The notes below the pieces were generated by a model, which saw only the letters and a program-made list of their open reading frames with translations, was not told the DNA's origin and ran no database searches. From Letharia columbiana (taxonomy: Eukaryota; Ascomycota; Lecanoromycetes; Lecanorales; Parmeliaceae), in the NCBI RefSeq assembly GCF_014066305.1, contig NW_023501039.1:1661388-1725387 (forward strand): a DNA stretch of 64,000 bases, written 5' to 3'. Of this stretch, positions 1-11,200 are shown one piece after another; position 1 is the first letter of the stretch; each line of letters begins with the position of its first letter. Made by a program: the position numbers and the translations under genes.

Positions 1-3000
1 AATAAAGCGAGCTTATTTAATTTATTTAATTTATTCTTTAATAAAGAGAGCTTATTAAATCTCTAAGTATTATATCTTTTAAGAAATCTAAAATCTTAAT
101 TTTTTTAAATCGTCTTAATAATATTAATAAATTTAAAAATATTTTTAATTATTAAATTTAAAAATAATAGTTTAAAAATAAATTAAAGCTATTTAGGCTA
201 TAGCGCTATATTAAAAAAGATTATATAAAGTTAATTATTAATATTATTATTATCGAATTCTAGATTAATAATTAATTATAGATATAAGATTAAATCTATA
301 CTATATTAAAATCGCGCTATAAAAAAAATCTATATTTTAAAATTAAAAATAAAATTAATATTAAAGAAGCTTAAAAAACTCTAAATAAGTTTAAATCTTA
401 GAGTTTAAATATTCTTAATTCTACGTTTAGAAAAATAGATAATATTATTCTTACGAGGTATAATAATAATCTTTAATTCTACGTCGATAGATTTATAAAG
501 ATTCTAAATAAGTTTAATAACTTATTTTTAAAGTTAAAGTTTAATAAAAATTAAAAGATCTATCGCTTTTACTTAGATTTAGATTCTTTATATAATTTAT
601 ATTATAAATAATATAATTAAAATTATAACGTTTTTAAAAACGACGATATCGTAAAGTTCGATTTAAATTATATAATTATTTAATTTATTAATATTATAAT
701 TAATTCTATTAACTCGACTAGTACTAAAGCCTATACACTAACTACGCTAATTAATAAATTCTTTATATATAATTTATAAAGCGTTATTATATTAATTATC
801 GTCGGCGAAGCGATCGAGTATAGAATTTAATAAAAGATTTATATTAATAACTTTTATATTTATATTTAAACTTATAAGTATTATAATTATTATAAAAAGA
901 ACTAATATAATAACGCTAAATATATTATTTTATATTTCGAATTTAAGAAATAGAATAATAATAATAATAGAAGAGATTACGGTAATCGCGGAGATTACGA
1001 TAATTATAATAATAAAGATAATAATAAGAGAGATAATAATAATAATTTCTCTAGCTCGAGTAATAAAGATAAAGATAAAAATATTTAAAATAATAAGTTT
1101 ATTATCGATTATTAATTTAGTAATATTAAGATTATTATTACGTATATCTAATTAGTAATAATATATAGTTTTATAATATATATTAATCTTAATTTAAAGG
1201 ATATTATATATCTTATCACTAATTCTTAATTTTTATAAAATTAAGTTTACTATTTCTCTATTAAAAAGAGTCTAAAGATTATAACTTAAACTTCTTCGAT
1301 ATTTATAGCCGTTATATTATCGTATTTATAATTTATTAATAATATTTATACTTAGTATATTATTTATAATTTCTTAATCTTTTAAATCTTTATCTTATTT
1401 AAATTATATTATTTAATTAATAAAGTTAATAACTTAGCTATAGCTATCGACTTTAAGCGTATTAAGTTTAAATATAAGAGTCTTAAAGATAAATAAACTC
1501 TATATATAAAAGATATTTAATATATTTCTAATAATAACTTTAATTTAATTTCTTAAAGATAACTTAAAGATTAAAATTATTCGCTTTAACTTATATCGGA
1601 GAGTATTAAAATAAAAAAATATAATATTATTTTTAGACGCTAATATAATTATCTTTATATACTAAATATATAAATAGAGATTCTTATATACTTAGTAATT
1701 ATTAATAAAGATATTTCTATCTATAATAAATTTACTATATCTATATCTATATCTAAATCTTTATCTTTATTCTTATTCGCTAATACTCTAGATTCTTAAA
1801 TTAATAAAAAAATCTTATATATATAATACGCTTATTATAATTATTTAAAATATTAGAATTTAAAGAAATTAACTAAAATATATATCGAAATAAATTTATT
1901 TATTTTATTCTTTAAGAATATATATAAATTATATAGTATTATTAATATAAAAGTTAAATTATATAAGCGTTATATAATATTAGATCGCTAAAAAAATAAT
2001 CTAATTTATAATAATCTTTAAAAGTTTATTTTTTATTTTTTATAATAATTATAAATAGATAATAATCTTTCTAAACGATAAAACGCTTTATTTTATTATA
2101 TTCTTATTTTCTAATAAAAATAATTCTATAATCCTCGCGGCTTTTAAGTTTTTTCTAAATTAAATCAAATATAAAAATTATATTTATATTAGATTTTATA
2201 ATAATTATAATTTCGAGTATAATAACTATAATATATATACTTTTTAACTTATTAAAGAAATTATTTAGAAAGATATTATATCTAATAATTTTTAAATAAA
2301 TAATAAATTTAAATATTTTAATTAAATAATATAATATAAAGCTAGCGCTATATTTAAAGAGAGTAAATTATTATAAAAATATTAATCGAAATTTACGTAA
2401 GCTTTTAATTATTTATATAATCTATAATTAATATTAAAAAGAGATATTATCTCTTATAAGGCTTTTATAAATTATTTATTTAATATTTTATATTTTTAAA
2501 TTATTAAATAAACTAGTTTCTATTAAATATATCTATTAAATATCGATTAAATTAAATATAAGAATTACGTTTATAAGAGGCGCTTAATTAATTATAAAGC
2601 TAATTAATTTTATTATATATTAATATTAAATAATAAAATTTAAATTTATTTAAATATAATTTAAATTAATAACGTTTCTTCTAAGCTTATTCTATTTAAG
2701 CTTAATTTCGCTAAAAAAAGAGAGATTAATAATTAAAATCTATTTAAGAATAAAAATAAGCGTTATATAAATACGCTATAAAAGATTATATACGAGCTAT
2801 TAATCGCTTCTTTAATATTAATTTTAAAAAAGAGAGCCTTAAAAAGAATAAAGTAGGAAATATCTATCGAAGTAATAATTATTTTAGCTAAAGTTGTTAG
2901 AAGAGAATTCGTTATTATTATATAAATCTCTATTAGAGAAGTACCTTCGTAGATATCTCCGTCGTAGATATCGCTATAGATATTTTTATAGATATATTTA

Positions 3001-3354
3001 AAGAAGATAGAGTCGAAATTACTCGAAATCCTAAGTGAAAATATACTTATAAAATCTACTTCGATAGCTTTATAAGCCTTAATAAGATCTATAATTAGAT
3101 CTATAATTAATCGATAGCCTCTCTTAAAATAATCTAAACGATATAAAGTTCTTAGAGCTTATTATAATACTTCGCTAGACTTACTTATTTTTTTAATTAA
3201 AATTAACGCTTTTAAGCTATTTAAATTTTAAATATATCGAGAGATAATAATAAATAAATATTAAAAAATAGAATAGAAATTTATTATATAGAAAGAAGTT
3301 AACTTTCTTATAGCTAATAATATTTAAATTTTAATAAATTTATTCTCGAATATA
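1..3354 (+). mobile_element. Copia1, left part (RIP-mutated Ty1/copia element, plus strand)
   Basis: Degraded Ty1/copia retrotransposon read on the plus strand, entering from off the left edge. Around 880-1080 the frame reads like the end of gag: a Cys/His-rich patch, then Asn/Asp/Arg-rich sequence. 1100-1540 reads like copia protease. The end (about 2790-3345) matches the start of the copia RT region, with a stretch reading EVNFLIANNI. The reading resumes at 14256 in the same direction, so the element was split by Copia2. ATATA at 3350-3354 is repeated at 14251-14255 as the target duplication. No CA or TG occurs in 1-600, and stops (TAA/TAG from CAA, CAG, TGG codons) are everywhere. Family assignment is firm; inner domain limits are approximate. 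Confidence 0.8.
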
Positions 3355-3503
3355 TGTGGAAATATGAGGTAAGACACTTAGTTATTAACTATGGAGTTAC
3401 TATGGAGGAAAGAGCGACTAGATACAGACACGCTTAGGCGTGTCACGTGACTATATCATGTGACCGCCAAGACGCCAAGAGTCACGTGATCCAAATTTCA
3501 ACA
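3355..3503 (-). repeat. Copia2 3' LTR (149 bp)
   Basis: On the minus strand it starts TGTTGAAATTTGG and ends TATTTCCACA. It is almost free of RIP although its left neighbour is saturated. It carries TCACGTGA-type palindromes (3446-3453 and 3481-3488) and the motif CTTGGCGTCTTGGCGGTCAC. Other copies are at 14102, 16457 and 52821. Confidence 0.9.
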
Positions 3504-3960
3504 CTCCCCTTCGCACGTATCCTCTCATAAGCGAAACCCAGTGGACACGAAGTTCGATGCTGACGGGGTCTAAAACCGGGTAGCTAAGGTAAGTTAGTGC
3601 CGGGTAGCTAGCGTGAAAACACACCCCCCCTACACCCCCCACTCCTACCCCCCTTGCGGACGAAATTAAAAAACACGAGATTCGAAGTTCGCGACGTCCA
3701 AAATAGGGTAGGTAAAGTGAAAAATCGAAATCTAAAAACGACTATGTCAGATCAGGTCCCCACCAAAATTCGACCCAAATTCCACTTTTTGTCAAAAAGC
3801 GGTTTTTTGGAAATTTTATTTTCAGGCCATCTGGTGCACATCAAAAATCGACCGATTCAAGGCCGGAGGATATATGTGGGGGTGGCTAAATGAAATAATT
3901 GGAAGAAATACTCCTAGCTGCATATCGCCGGCTGCAAGGCCTCTATAAGGGTTGTTTTAG
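3504..3960 (-). other. Copia2 3' non-coding region with polypurine tract and G-rich run
   Basis: Sequence just inside the 3' LTR, largely free of RIP. On the minus strand the last bases before the LTR are GAAGGGGAG (3504-3512), the expected polypurine primer of plus-strand DNA. At 3624-3653 the element-sense strand has three long G runs (7, 6 and 6). The same region, more mutated, precedes the Copia1 3' LTR at 15960-16456. Short open frames here (3451-3642 minus, 3654-3893 plus) show no domain and lie across LTR or non-coding sequence, so I do not call genes. Confidence 0.75.
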
Positions 3961-4299
3961 ATATCTATCCTTGATAATAGTGGCTAATGACGGTAATTTG
4001 AAGGTGTAATATTTAAGGTATTAGTAACGAATAGATATAAGTTTCTTAAAAGGGTTTTAAGAGTTTAATAACGATAGCGGTAATAGCGCTAAAGGAAATA
4101 GCTGTTTCGATATAAAATGGCGAGTTCGTAAGTTAAGTCTAATATAGCGGCTCGATAGACGATTCGAGTTAATTATTTATAGTATGGAGATTAATAAAAT
4201 AATTTTTCTAAAGTAGACGATAGTAGGCGGCTCTTCTAAATTCAGGTATAGATATAGTAGAATAGCTCCCCTACTAGATAATATTAAAATAAGGCTATA

Positions 4300-7200
4300 C
4301 TAAGATAGTAGTAAGATTAGCGACTATTTAAGGGGTAAGTAGATATAGCTTTTACTCTAAAGGCGTTTTGAAAAGTAATAAATTTATTTAAGTAAAGGAC
4401 CTTAATAAGTCTATTAATTATTTATTTATTAATAAAAATATATCGTATATTTATAATGCTATTATTAATCTTTTCCCATATAAAATAATAAGTAATATTA
4501 ATATACTTAATACGAGTATAGAATTAAGCATTTTTTATAAGGGTAATTACGCTTTAATTATTATCGAAAATAATAATAGCTTTAAGATTTATATTATTAA
4601 GGCGAAGAAGTTAATTAAGTAAATTTTTTAGCTAAATTACTTTTTTAATAATCTATATTTAATTAATATACTCTATTTTATAAATAAATAATATTATAAT
4701 AACTTAACGCTTAGATAATTAATTAATCGCATCGCTTTCTATATTAAAGAGATAGCTAGATATAGATCTTCGAGTTATATTATTAATTTAATTAAAATTA
4801 ATATAATCGATAAGCTCTTAAAGAAAGTCTTTATATACGAGTTTATAATATATTATATCTCTTAGATATCGAAAGATTTAAATAATTATATTTTAATACG
4901 CTAAAGTTAGATTAACTAAGTAATAACTTATTAATAATATCGTATAAACGATATTAAAATAAATACCGAGTATAATATATATAAGAAATTTCACCGCGGA
5001 TTAATAGTTCTTTTATAATTTCTTTAAGGCGATATAGCTCTCTTCGGCGAAAGCTAATTTACGACTAATCTTAAGAAGCGTCGATATCGAGATAAGATTT
5101 TAATAATTAAAATAATTTAAGAATTAAGTGATATAAGTCTCTTATTCTAGGCGAAGGATATCGCTACGGCGATTTCTTTTAATAGTTATATTTAAGTAGT
5201 AAATATATAATTCTAAATTCGATATATAAAACTTCGCGTTAAGTCCCTTCTTAATCCGCTAAATCCCGATTTTACTAGAATTAGTAATTAAGATATCGTC
5301 GATATAAAGCGCTATAATAATACCCTCTTTAAGATCTATAAATACGCTATTATTTGATTCGATAGAGAGAAGACTTAGCTTCTTTATATACTTCGAGAAA
5401 TACTAATATTAAACTCAAGGAGACTACTTTAAACTATAAAGTATTTTATTTAGCTTATAAATCTTAATATTATTTTTATTAAAGCTATCGAATTAGCGTA
5501 TATAAATCTCTTTTTTTACATTATTATATAGAAAGGTAGTTTTAATATTTATTTACTTTAGATTCTAATTTAGAGTAATTATAAGCGCGAAGATCGTCTT
5601 ATAACTTATAAGCTTTATTATTAACGCGAAAGTGTTATAATAATTATAATCCTTCTATTATTTAAATTCTTAAATAACTTAGTATATCTTATAGCGGGTA
5701 ATTTCTTTATTGAGGCCTTATTTTAAGATGTAGATTTATCTACCTCTTAGAATATAAGCTTTGAAAGGCGTCTAGATAAGATATTAAGTGTTATTATCTA
5801 TAAGAGATTTATATTTATTCTTTATAAAAAGTTCTTAATTTATTCGAGATAATTAATTAGATATAGCTTACTTATAAGTAATAAGCTCAAAAATATTCGA
5901 TTTATTAATATAGTTTATAAGTAAAGCGAATATCGTAAAGATCTTCGAAAGAGAATTAGAGAATAGATCTTATAGATTTAAAATTATAAGATTTAGATAA
6001 TTATATAATATCCTTTAAATAGCGCTTAACTTATAATCTTCGCGAATAGCTTATATAACTTCGATAATAGTTAAATCTAAATCTAAGAATAATAAATTTA
6101 AGTTTAAGAAAATTTCTTATATAGATAATATAGGTCGAATTATCGATATAGATATAGATATAATATTTAATTAAGTAGCTTATATTAAAAGCGCTTAAAC
6201 TAAGAGCTCTCGCGTAATTAATTAAATCTATTATATTAAAAACTTTTACATAAATCTTCGCGAAAGCACTTTCTTATTAGCTAATTAGAGGAAATTTAAT
6301 CTTAATTTTATAAATATTAAAGATCTCGAAGCTATTAAAGATTTAATAACTATTCTAATTATAGATATAACGTCTTTTAATACTTCTTTAAATTTAATAT
6401 CTTTCGAAATATTAGTAATATATTACTTATTTAATATCTTTTCTATAGCGAATATTAATACTATTAGACGTTGTCGTTTATTCGAGAACTTATAAACCTC
6501 GATTTCTTCTTTCGAGTCTATGATTAGAGATCGTTTTTTATAAAGTATACGCTATTAGCGCGAATAACTATCTTCTTAATAAGATTATATAATTAAAAAA
6601 TATACTCCCCTTTATATTCTAGTAGTATATACTTTTCGCTCTAATTTATAAGCTTCTTCTAAATTCGTTTTATCGCGTAAGCGATAAAATCGATTATATA
6701 TAAGTAGAAAAGAATAGACTTTCGTTAATAGAAGGCCTTAAAAGAGATTATAATAATTCTAACGTTAAACAATTATATCGTTAAATAGTTAGCGATAATA
6801 ATAATTTTAGATTAAAAGAATTTATTAAGATTAAAGCTTAATAGAATAAGATATATCTTATATAGTAGAATTTACCTAAAACGCTTAGTCGTATTATTTA
6901 TCTAAGGATTACTAAGAATAATAGATTTCTATTTAATACCCGATAGAGCGAGATAGTTAAGAAAGACTTTAGATATATACTTATTCTCATTATTAAAGCG
7001 AATATAAGAGATTTTATAATTATACGATTTAAGATAAATCTTAAATCGTAAAAATATAGCGAAGGTCTTACTCTTATAGCGAATATAGTAGACTTTAGAG
7101 TAGAAGATAAAATTATTTTTAAATATTATAAAGTATTTATAGCTATTAAAATTAGTAAAAAATAGAGGCTCTATAAAATCGCTATAAATAAATTCGCTTA

Positions 7201-8018
7201 ATTATATATTAGGCGCAGTGAGATTAATATGGAGAATAGCCTTTTAGCGCTCTATAATATAGTACTTATAAGTATATTTATCCGCGATATCCTTAATAAA
7301 ATCTATATTTACCGTTATAGCGAAAAGCCTATTTAGATTTTACTAATTTAAATAGCTTATATAAGTATATTAGAGTTAATAAATCGAGTTTAAAGAAATA
7401 CTATATATCGCTAAAATACTATTTAAACTATCTTAGAGGTTAAAAAAGAATAAATCTCGATTACGAGTGCTTATAAGCTTTAGATTATCTTTAATTAGAG
7501 CGTAATTAGTCTTATAAAAGACGATTATAATATTAGTATCTAAGAGTTTATTAACGAAAAGAAGATTAACGCCTATATTGAATATATATAAGATATTAAG
7601 TAGAGTAATATTTATACGCTTATTTTAAACGAAGTAATTTAAATTAATAATATCGCGATCGAGGGGTTAAACTTAATTACTCTCGATATCGCGAATAGAG
7701 TAAGAGTGAATCTTTTCGTAGATAATAAATATCGAATGATTAACGAAGGAATGGCGAGAGTAGCCAGAGTCTATTATTATATAAAAGTATAGATTGATAG
7801 AGTTAGCTACTATTAAGTTATACTTTAAATTAAAATCGATAGCTATTAAGTTAATAACTTTCTTATTATTAATTATATCGAGAATATTAAAATCGTTAAA
7901 ATTAAGATTTATATAATATATAATTAAATTTAATTCTTTTAGAAAGATATAGTTAATATTAAGATATTTATTCTCCTCTAAAGTAGAGGCGTTAGAGAGC
8001 ATCTCTTCGATGCGCTTA
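4300..8018 (-). pseudogene. Copia2 pol relic: protease, integrase, RT, RNase H
   Basis: Minus-strand coding relic of a copia polyprotein. From 5' to 3': the protease active site reads DSGYSRHSF near 7740-7800 (copia DSGAS-H type); 7440-7620 reads as the GAG-pre-integrase segment (SVNKLLD, then FYKTNYALIKDNLKL); 6950-7200 reads as integrase start (RIYSDFIEPL, then KYF). RT is marked by YIDDILIT, the YIDD codons being 5295-5306. RNase H should lie in about 4300-4900. Stops occur throughout, mostly TAA/TAG where CAA, CAG or TGG is expected, so no product can be made. The one longer open stretch (7673-8032) is the surviving protease-region frame running a few bases into the Gypsy1 LTR, not a gene. 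Confidence 0.78.
8014..8018. repeat. Gypsy1 target site duplication GCTTA (left copy)
   Basis: GCTTA directly left of the TGTGAGAG LTR end, repeated at 11886-11890 right of the other LTR end. A 5-bp duplication is normal for Ty3/gypsy integrase and proves that this exact structure, truncated LTR included, was integrated as one DNA molecule. Confidence 0.9.
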
Positions 8019-8197
8019 TGTGAGAGCAACATGGAAATGTAAGCACAATGAGTGGTGTGTAGTAAAGATGATTCTTCTCCTACTGAGAAGTAACTACTTA
8101 TAATGCTAAGCTAAGGTTCTTGCCAAGGTACCTCCTTGGCAGGTACGAAGGTAGGCAAAACCATGTACCCATGCAGTCACGATAGCTTACTGTGACA
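8019..8197 (-). repeat. Gypsy1 3' LTR, complete (179 bp)
   Basis: Runs TGTGAGAG to TGTGACA on the plus strand; TG/CA ends in both readings. On the element strand U3 starts TGTCACAG. A TATA-like TTATAA lies at 8098-8103. The point matching the poly(A) junction of the other LTR is 8053, so 8019-8052 would be U5. RIP-mutated counterparts are 36366-36543 and 46440-46618. Confidence 0.92.
8098..8103 (-). promoter_or_regulatory. TATA-like box of the Gypsy1 LTR
   Basis: GCATTATAAGT on the minus strand, about 45 bases upstream of the inferred poly(A) site at 8053. This spacing suits a very short R region. The identical box in the truncated 5' LTR is at 11786-11791 and is the one that could drive the pol frame. 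Inference from position and motif only. Confidence 0.45.
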
Positions 8198-8289
8198 ACA
8201 TGCCGTCAACAAAAAGCATGGCGACCTCGGCATGCATATAAGTAAGGCAAAGAAGTTATTGGCAAGTAGCAAATACAGTAGCAAGGCTC
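8198..8289 (-). other. Gypsy1 3' untranslated segment without a polypurine tract
   Basis: The 92 bases between the pol stop and the 3' LTR. The bases next to U3 on the element strand are GACGGCATGT, not a purine run. GCTCTCACA at 8286-8294, overlapping the stop codon, is the perfect inverse complement of the LTR end TGTGAGAGC at 8019-8027. Confidence 0.6.
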
Positions 8290-11200
8290 TCACATGGTCA
8301 GTTCCTTCCTTCTTGGTATCACAACCGCAATAGCTTTCTCCGTGGTAGGCTTCGAAGGTTCCATCAACGATAAGGGTGCTATTGTAGCAGCATGATCGAT
8401 TGCGGAAGGCTTCTGCAAATGCGGTGGAGGTATCACAGGTAGTGGCTCTGGTAGCGGAGGTAGTGATAGTGTAGTAGCATGATCGATTGCGGAAGGCTTC
8501 TGCAAATGCGTCGTTGGTAGCGGAGGTAGTGGCCCTGATAGAGGCGACATAGCGATCTCGTAGTCTTTCACCAATTCCGGGGCATCGCCTAGCTGTTTGA
8601 CATTGTACCATTGATCGTACTCAGGGCCATATCCTTTCCAACGTGCTAGATATTCGACCGAATGACCTTTGCCACGACGTCTGACACGCTTGTTAAGCAA
8701 GGACTGTAGCTCATATGACTTGTAGTCATCAGTGTCGCCTTCCACATAGACAGAATCAGGCTTCTCCGGTAGTGGCCTGTGGAAGGGGTCGGTGCCAGCG
8801 GGCCATGGTTCTAGCTGTGCTATCGAGAATACGGGATGAACTCTCCAGTGACCAGGTATGTCGAGGCGATAAGCTTGCTTGCCTACCTTAGCAATAACTT
8901 CGAAAGGGCCGACGTAGCGTTGGCCAATTTTGTCTGTCTTGGTAGTGTTGACAGGTTGCGGGATAGAGTAGCCTTTGTGCAGACGCAAGAGTACCTTGTC
9001 TCCCTTTCTGAAGTACATAGGCTGATGCTTGCGATCATAGTGGAATTTCTGAGACATTTGGGCGAAGCTTATTGCATCGGCAGCTTCAACCCTAGCAGTG
9101 GCGTGTGCCTGCTGTGGTAGTTCGGATGATGCGACAAGATCAAGGGCCTTGTTCAGAGGGAACCCGTAGGACAGCTCATTCGGTGACTTGGTTGTGGTAG
9201 CCGACTGCGCATTGTTAAGCAGTGCTTGCATACGTGGGAGGATGGTAGGCCATGCTGAAGGCTTCTCCAGGGTGTGTAAGTAGAAGCGTAAAGCAATTTC
9301 AGCCGTCTGGTTGGTGCGTTCACTGCTACCGTCCGTCTGGGGATGATAGGCGGTGGAGTATAGCAGTTTGACTCCCAGTCTGTCGAATATGGCTTTCCAC
9401 AGTTCTGATAGGAATTTGGGATCTCTATCAGATAGTAAGACCTTTGGTACTCCCCAGTCACCTATGTCGAGGCGGTCTAGCAGAGCAATGGCCCACTCTT
9501 TGGCACCCCAGGTAGATTTGCCAGGGATATAAGTGGTCCGCTTCGTGAACTTGTCTGTAACGGTCATCGTGCAATCAAATCCCTCATCAGACAATGGCAT
9601 AGCAAGGATGAAATCAAGCGTCAAGGTGTGGAAAGGCAGGGCAGGACTCTCTATGGGCTGTAGGTAACCATAAGGCTTATGGCGGCGAGTCTGCAATGCT
9701 AGGCACTCAGGACAGTGCTTGATGTAGCTGTGAAGGTGCTTGGATAATCCCCGTATGTACCATGATTTGGAGATCATATCGAAAGACCTTTCGAAACCTG
9801 GGTGACCGTCCCCATGGGCGATTTCGAGGATGTCTTTGATTAGCGATTGGGGTATGCATAATCGTTCCAGACCGGTGAATTTGTTCTTATGAAAAATGAG
9901 GTCAGGGTCTGTGGTGCCACGAACAAAAGAAAGCTCGGCGCCCTCGCCCTTAGCTACCAGCCTTGCGTTGGCATCCATGATGCCGACAATCCTTATCCAG
10001 TGTGGATCTGTGCCGTATCCAGCAAGAAGCCTGCTGCGGAAGGCTTCGTCCATCTCTACTACGGTAGCAGAGTAGCTGTAAACGCTGCCATAATCCATTG
10101 CTTGCGTAGCACAGGCATACAAGACATCAAGCTCCGAGTGGTCTTCGGATAGCATTGACTTGCCGGTGCTTGCAAGGCGTGAAAGAGCGTCTGGCACAAT
10201 GTGTTCCTTGCCAGGCTTATGTCTCACATCGAGGCGAAATTGGCGAAGGAATTGAGAAGCACGTACTAGTCGTACGTTCAGTCTTATCGTAGACGTTGTG
10301 GAAGTAATAGAAGATTGCTTCATGATATCGAGGATAGCTGAATGATCAGTTTGAATGATGACAGGTCGCTTGGACGACTCCACAAGATGTCGAACCTTCT
10401 TGATGGTCCACACAAATCCTGCTATCTCGAGTTCCGTAGGCCAATAGTTCTTCTCGGCGGAAGTCAGCATCCTTGATAAGTACATGATTGGCTCCATGGC
10501 AGTCCTAGGTGGCCACTTGGTACCAGCTGTGGCAACGTATTCCTTTTTGATATGAAATACCTGCACGCCGAAACCCCATTCCCTAGAGGCATCCAGATCT
10601 ATCCATAGGTCTCTGTCTGGATCAAAATGTATGAGCAACGAGGGCCTGCTTAAAGCTTCCTGCAGGCTTTTGAAGCTTTGGTCCTCCTGCGGCGAAGCCT
10701 TTGGCAGGCGGAGCTTGGAGGAGTAGGCACGACGTGGATTACCCTTGGTGGGTGCCTCTTTAAGCAAGCGGGTCTTCAGTGCTTGCAGAGGACTAGCAAG
10801 CTGCGCGTAGTAGTGGACTGAACTCCTTAGGTAGCCTGTCAGTCCGAGGTAGTACTCGAGATCGCCGAGTGTGCTGGGGTAGGCGATCTCACTGATGGCT
10901 TTCAGCTTGTCCTCAGCTGTTGCCATACCGAAGGAATCAACCCGGCGGCCTAGCAGGTTGATGTTGGGGTATCCCAGGAAGGTTTTCACGGGCGCAATGG
11001 CAATGTTGTACTCAACCAAGATTTGAAACAACTTCCGCAGGTGTGCGATATGCTCCTTCAAGGTCTTGGAGCCTAGCACAATGTCATCGATGTATGCTTG
11101 AGCAAAGTCTTTGATGGGTCGTAGGATTTTGTCAATCTGTCGCTGCACATAAGCTATGGAATTCATGCATCCCATGATCGGCACGTTGAAAGTCTCTTGG

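Noticed and set aside
3451..3893. Open frames of 63 and 79 codons
   Set aside because: They lie across the Copia2 LTR and its 3' non-coding region; no motif, and the same region in Copia1 is not open.
7673..8032. 119-codon minus frame as an independent gene
   Set aside because: Its DSGYSRH motif shows that it is the copia protease region of Copia2; the apparent start lies in the Gypsy1 LTR.
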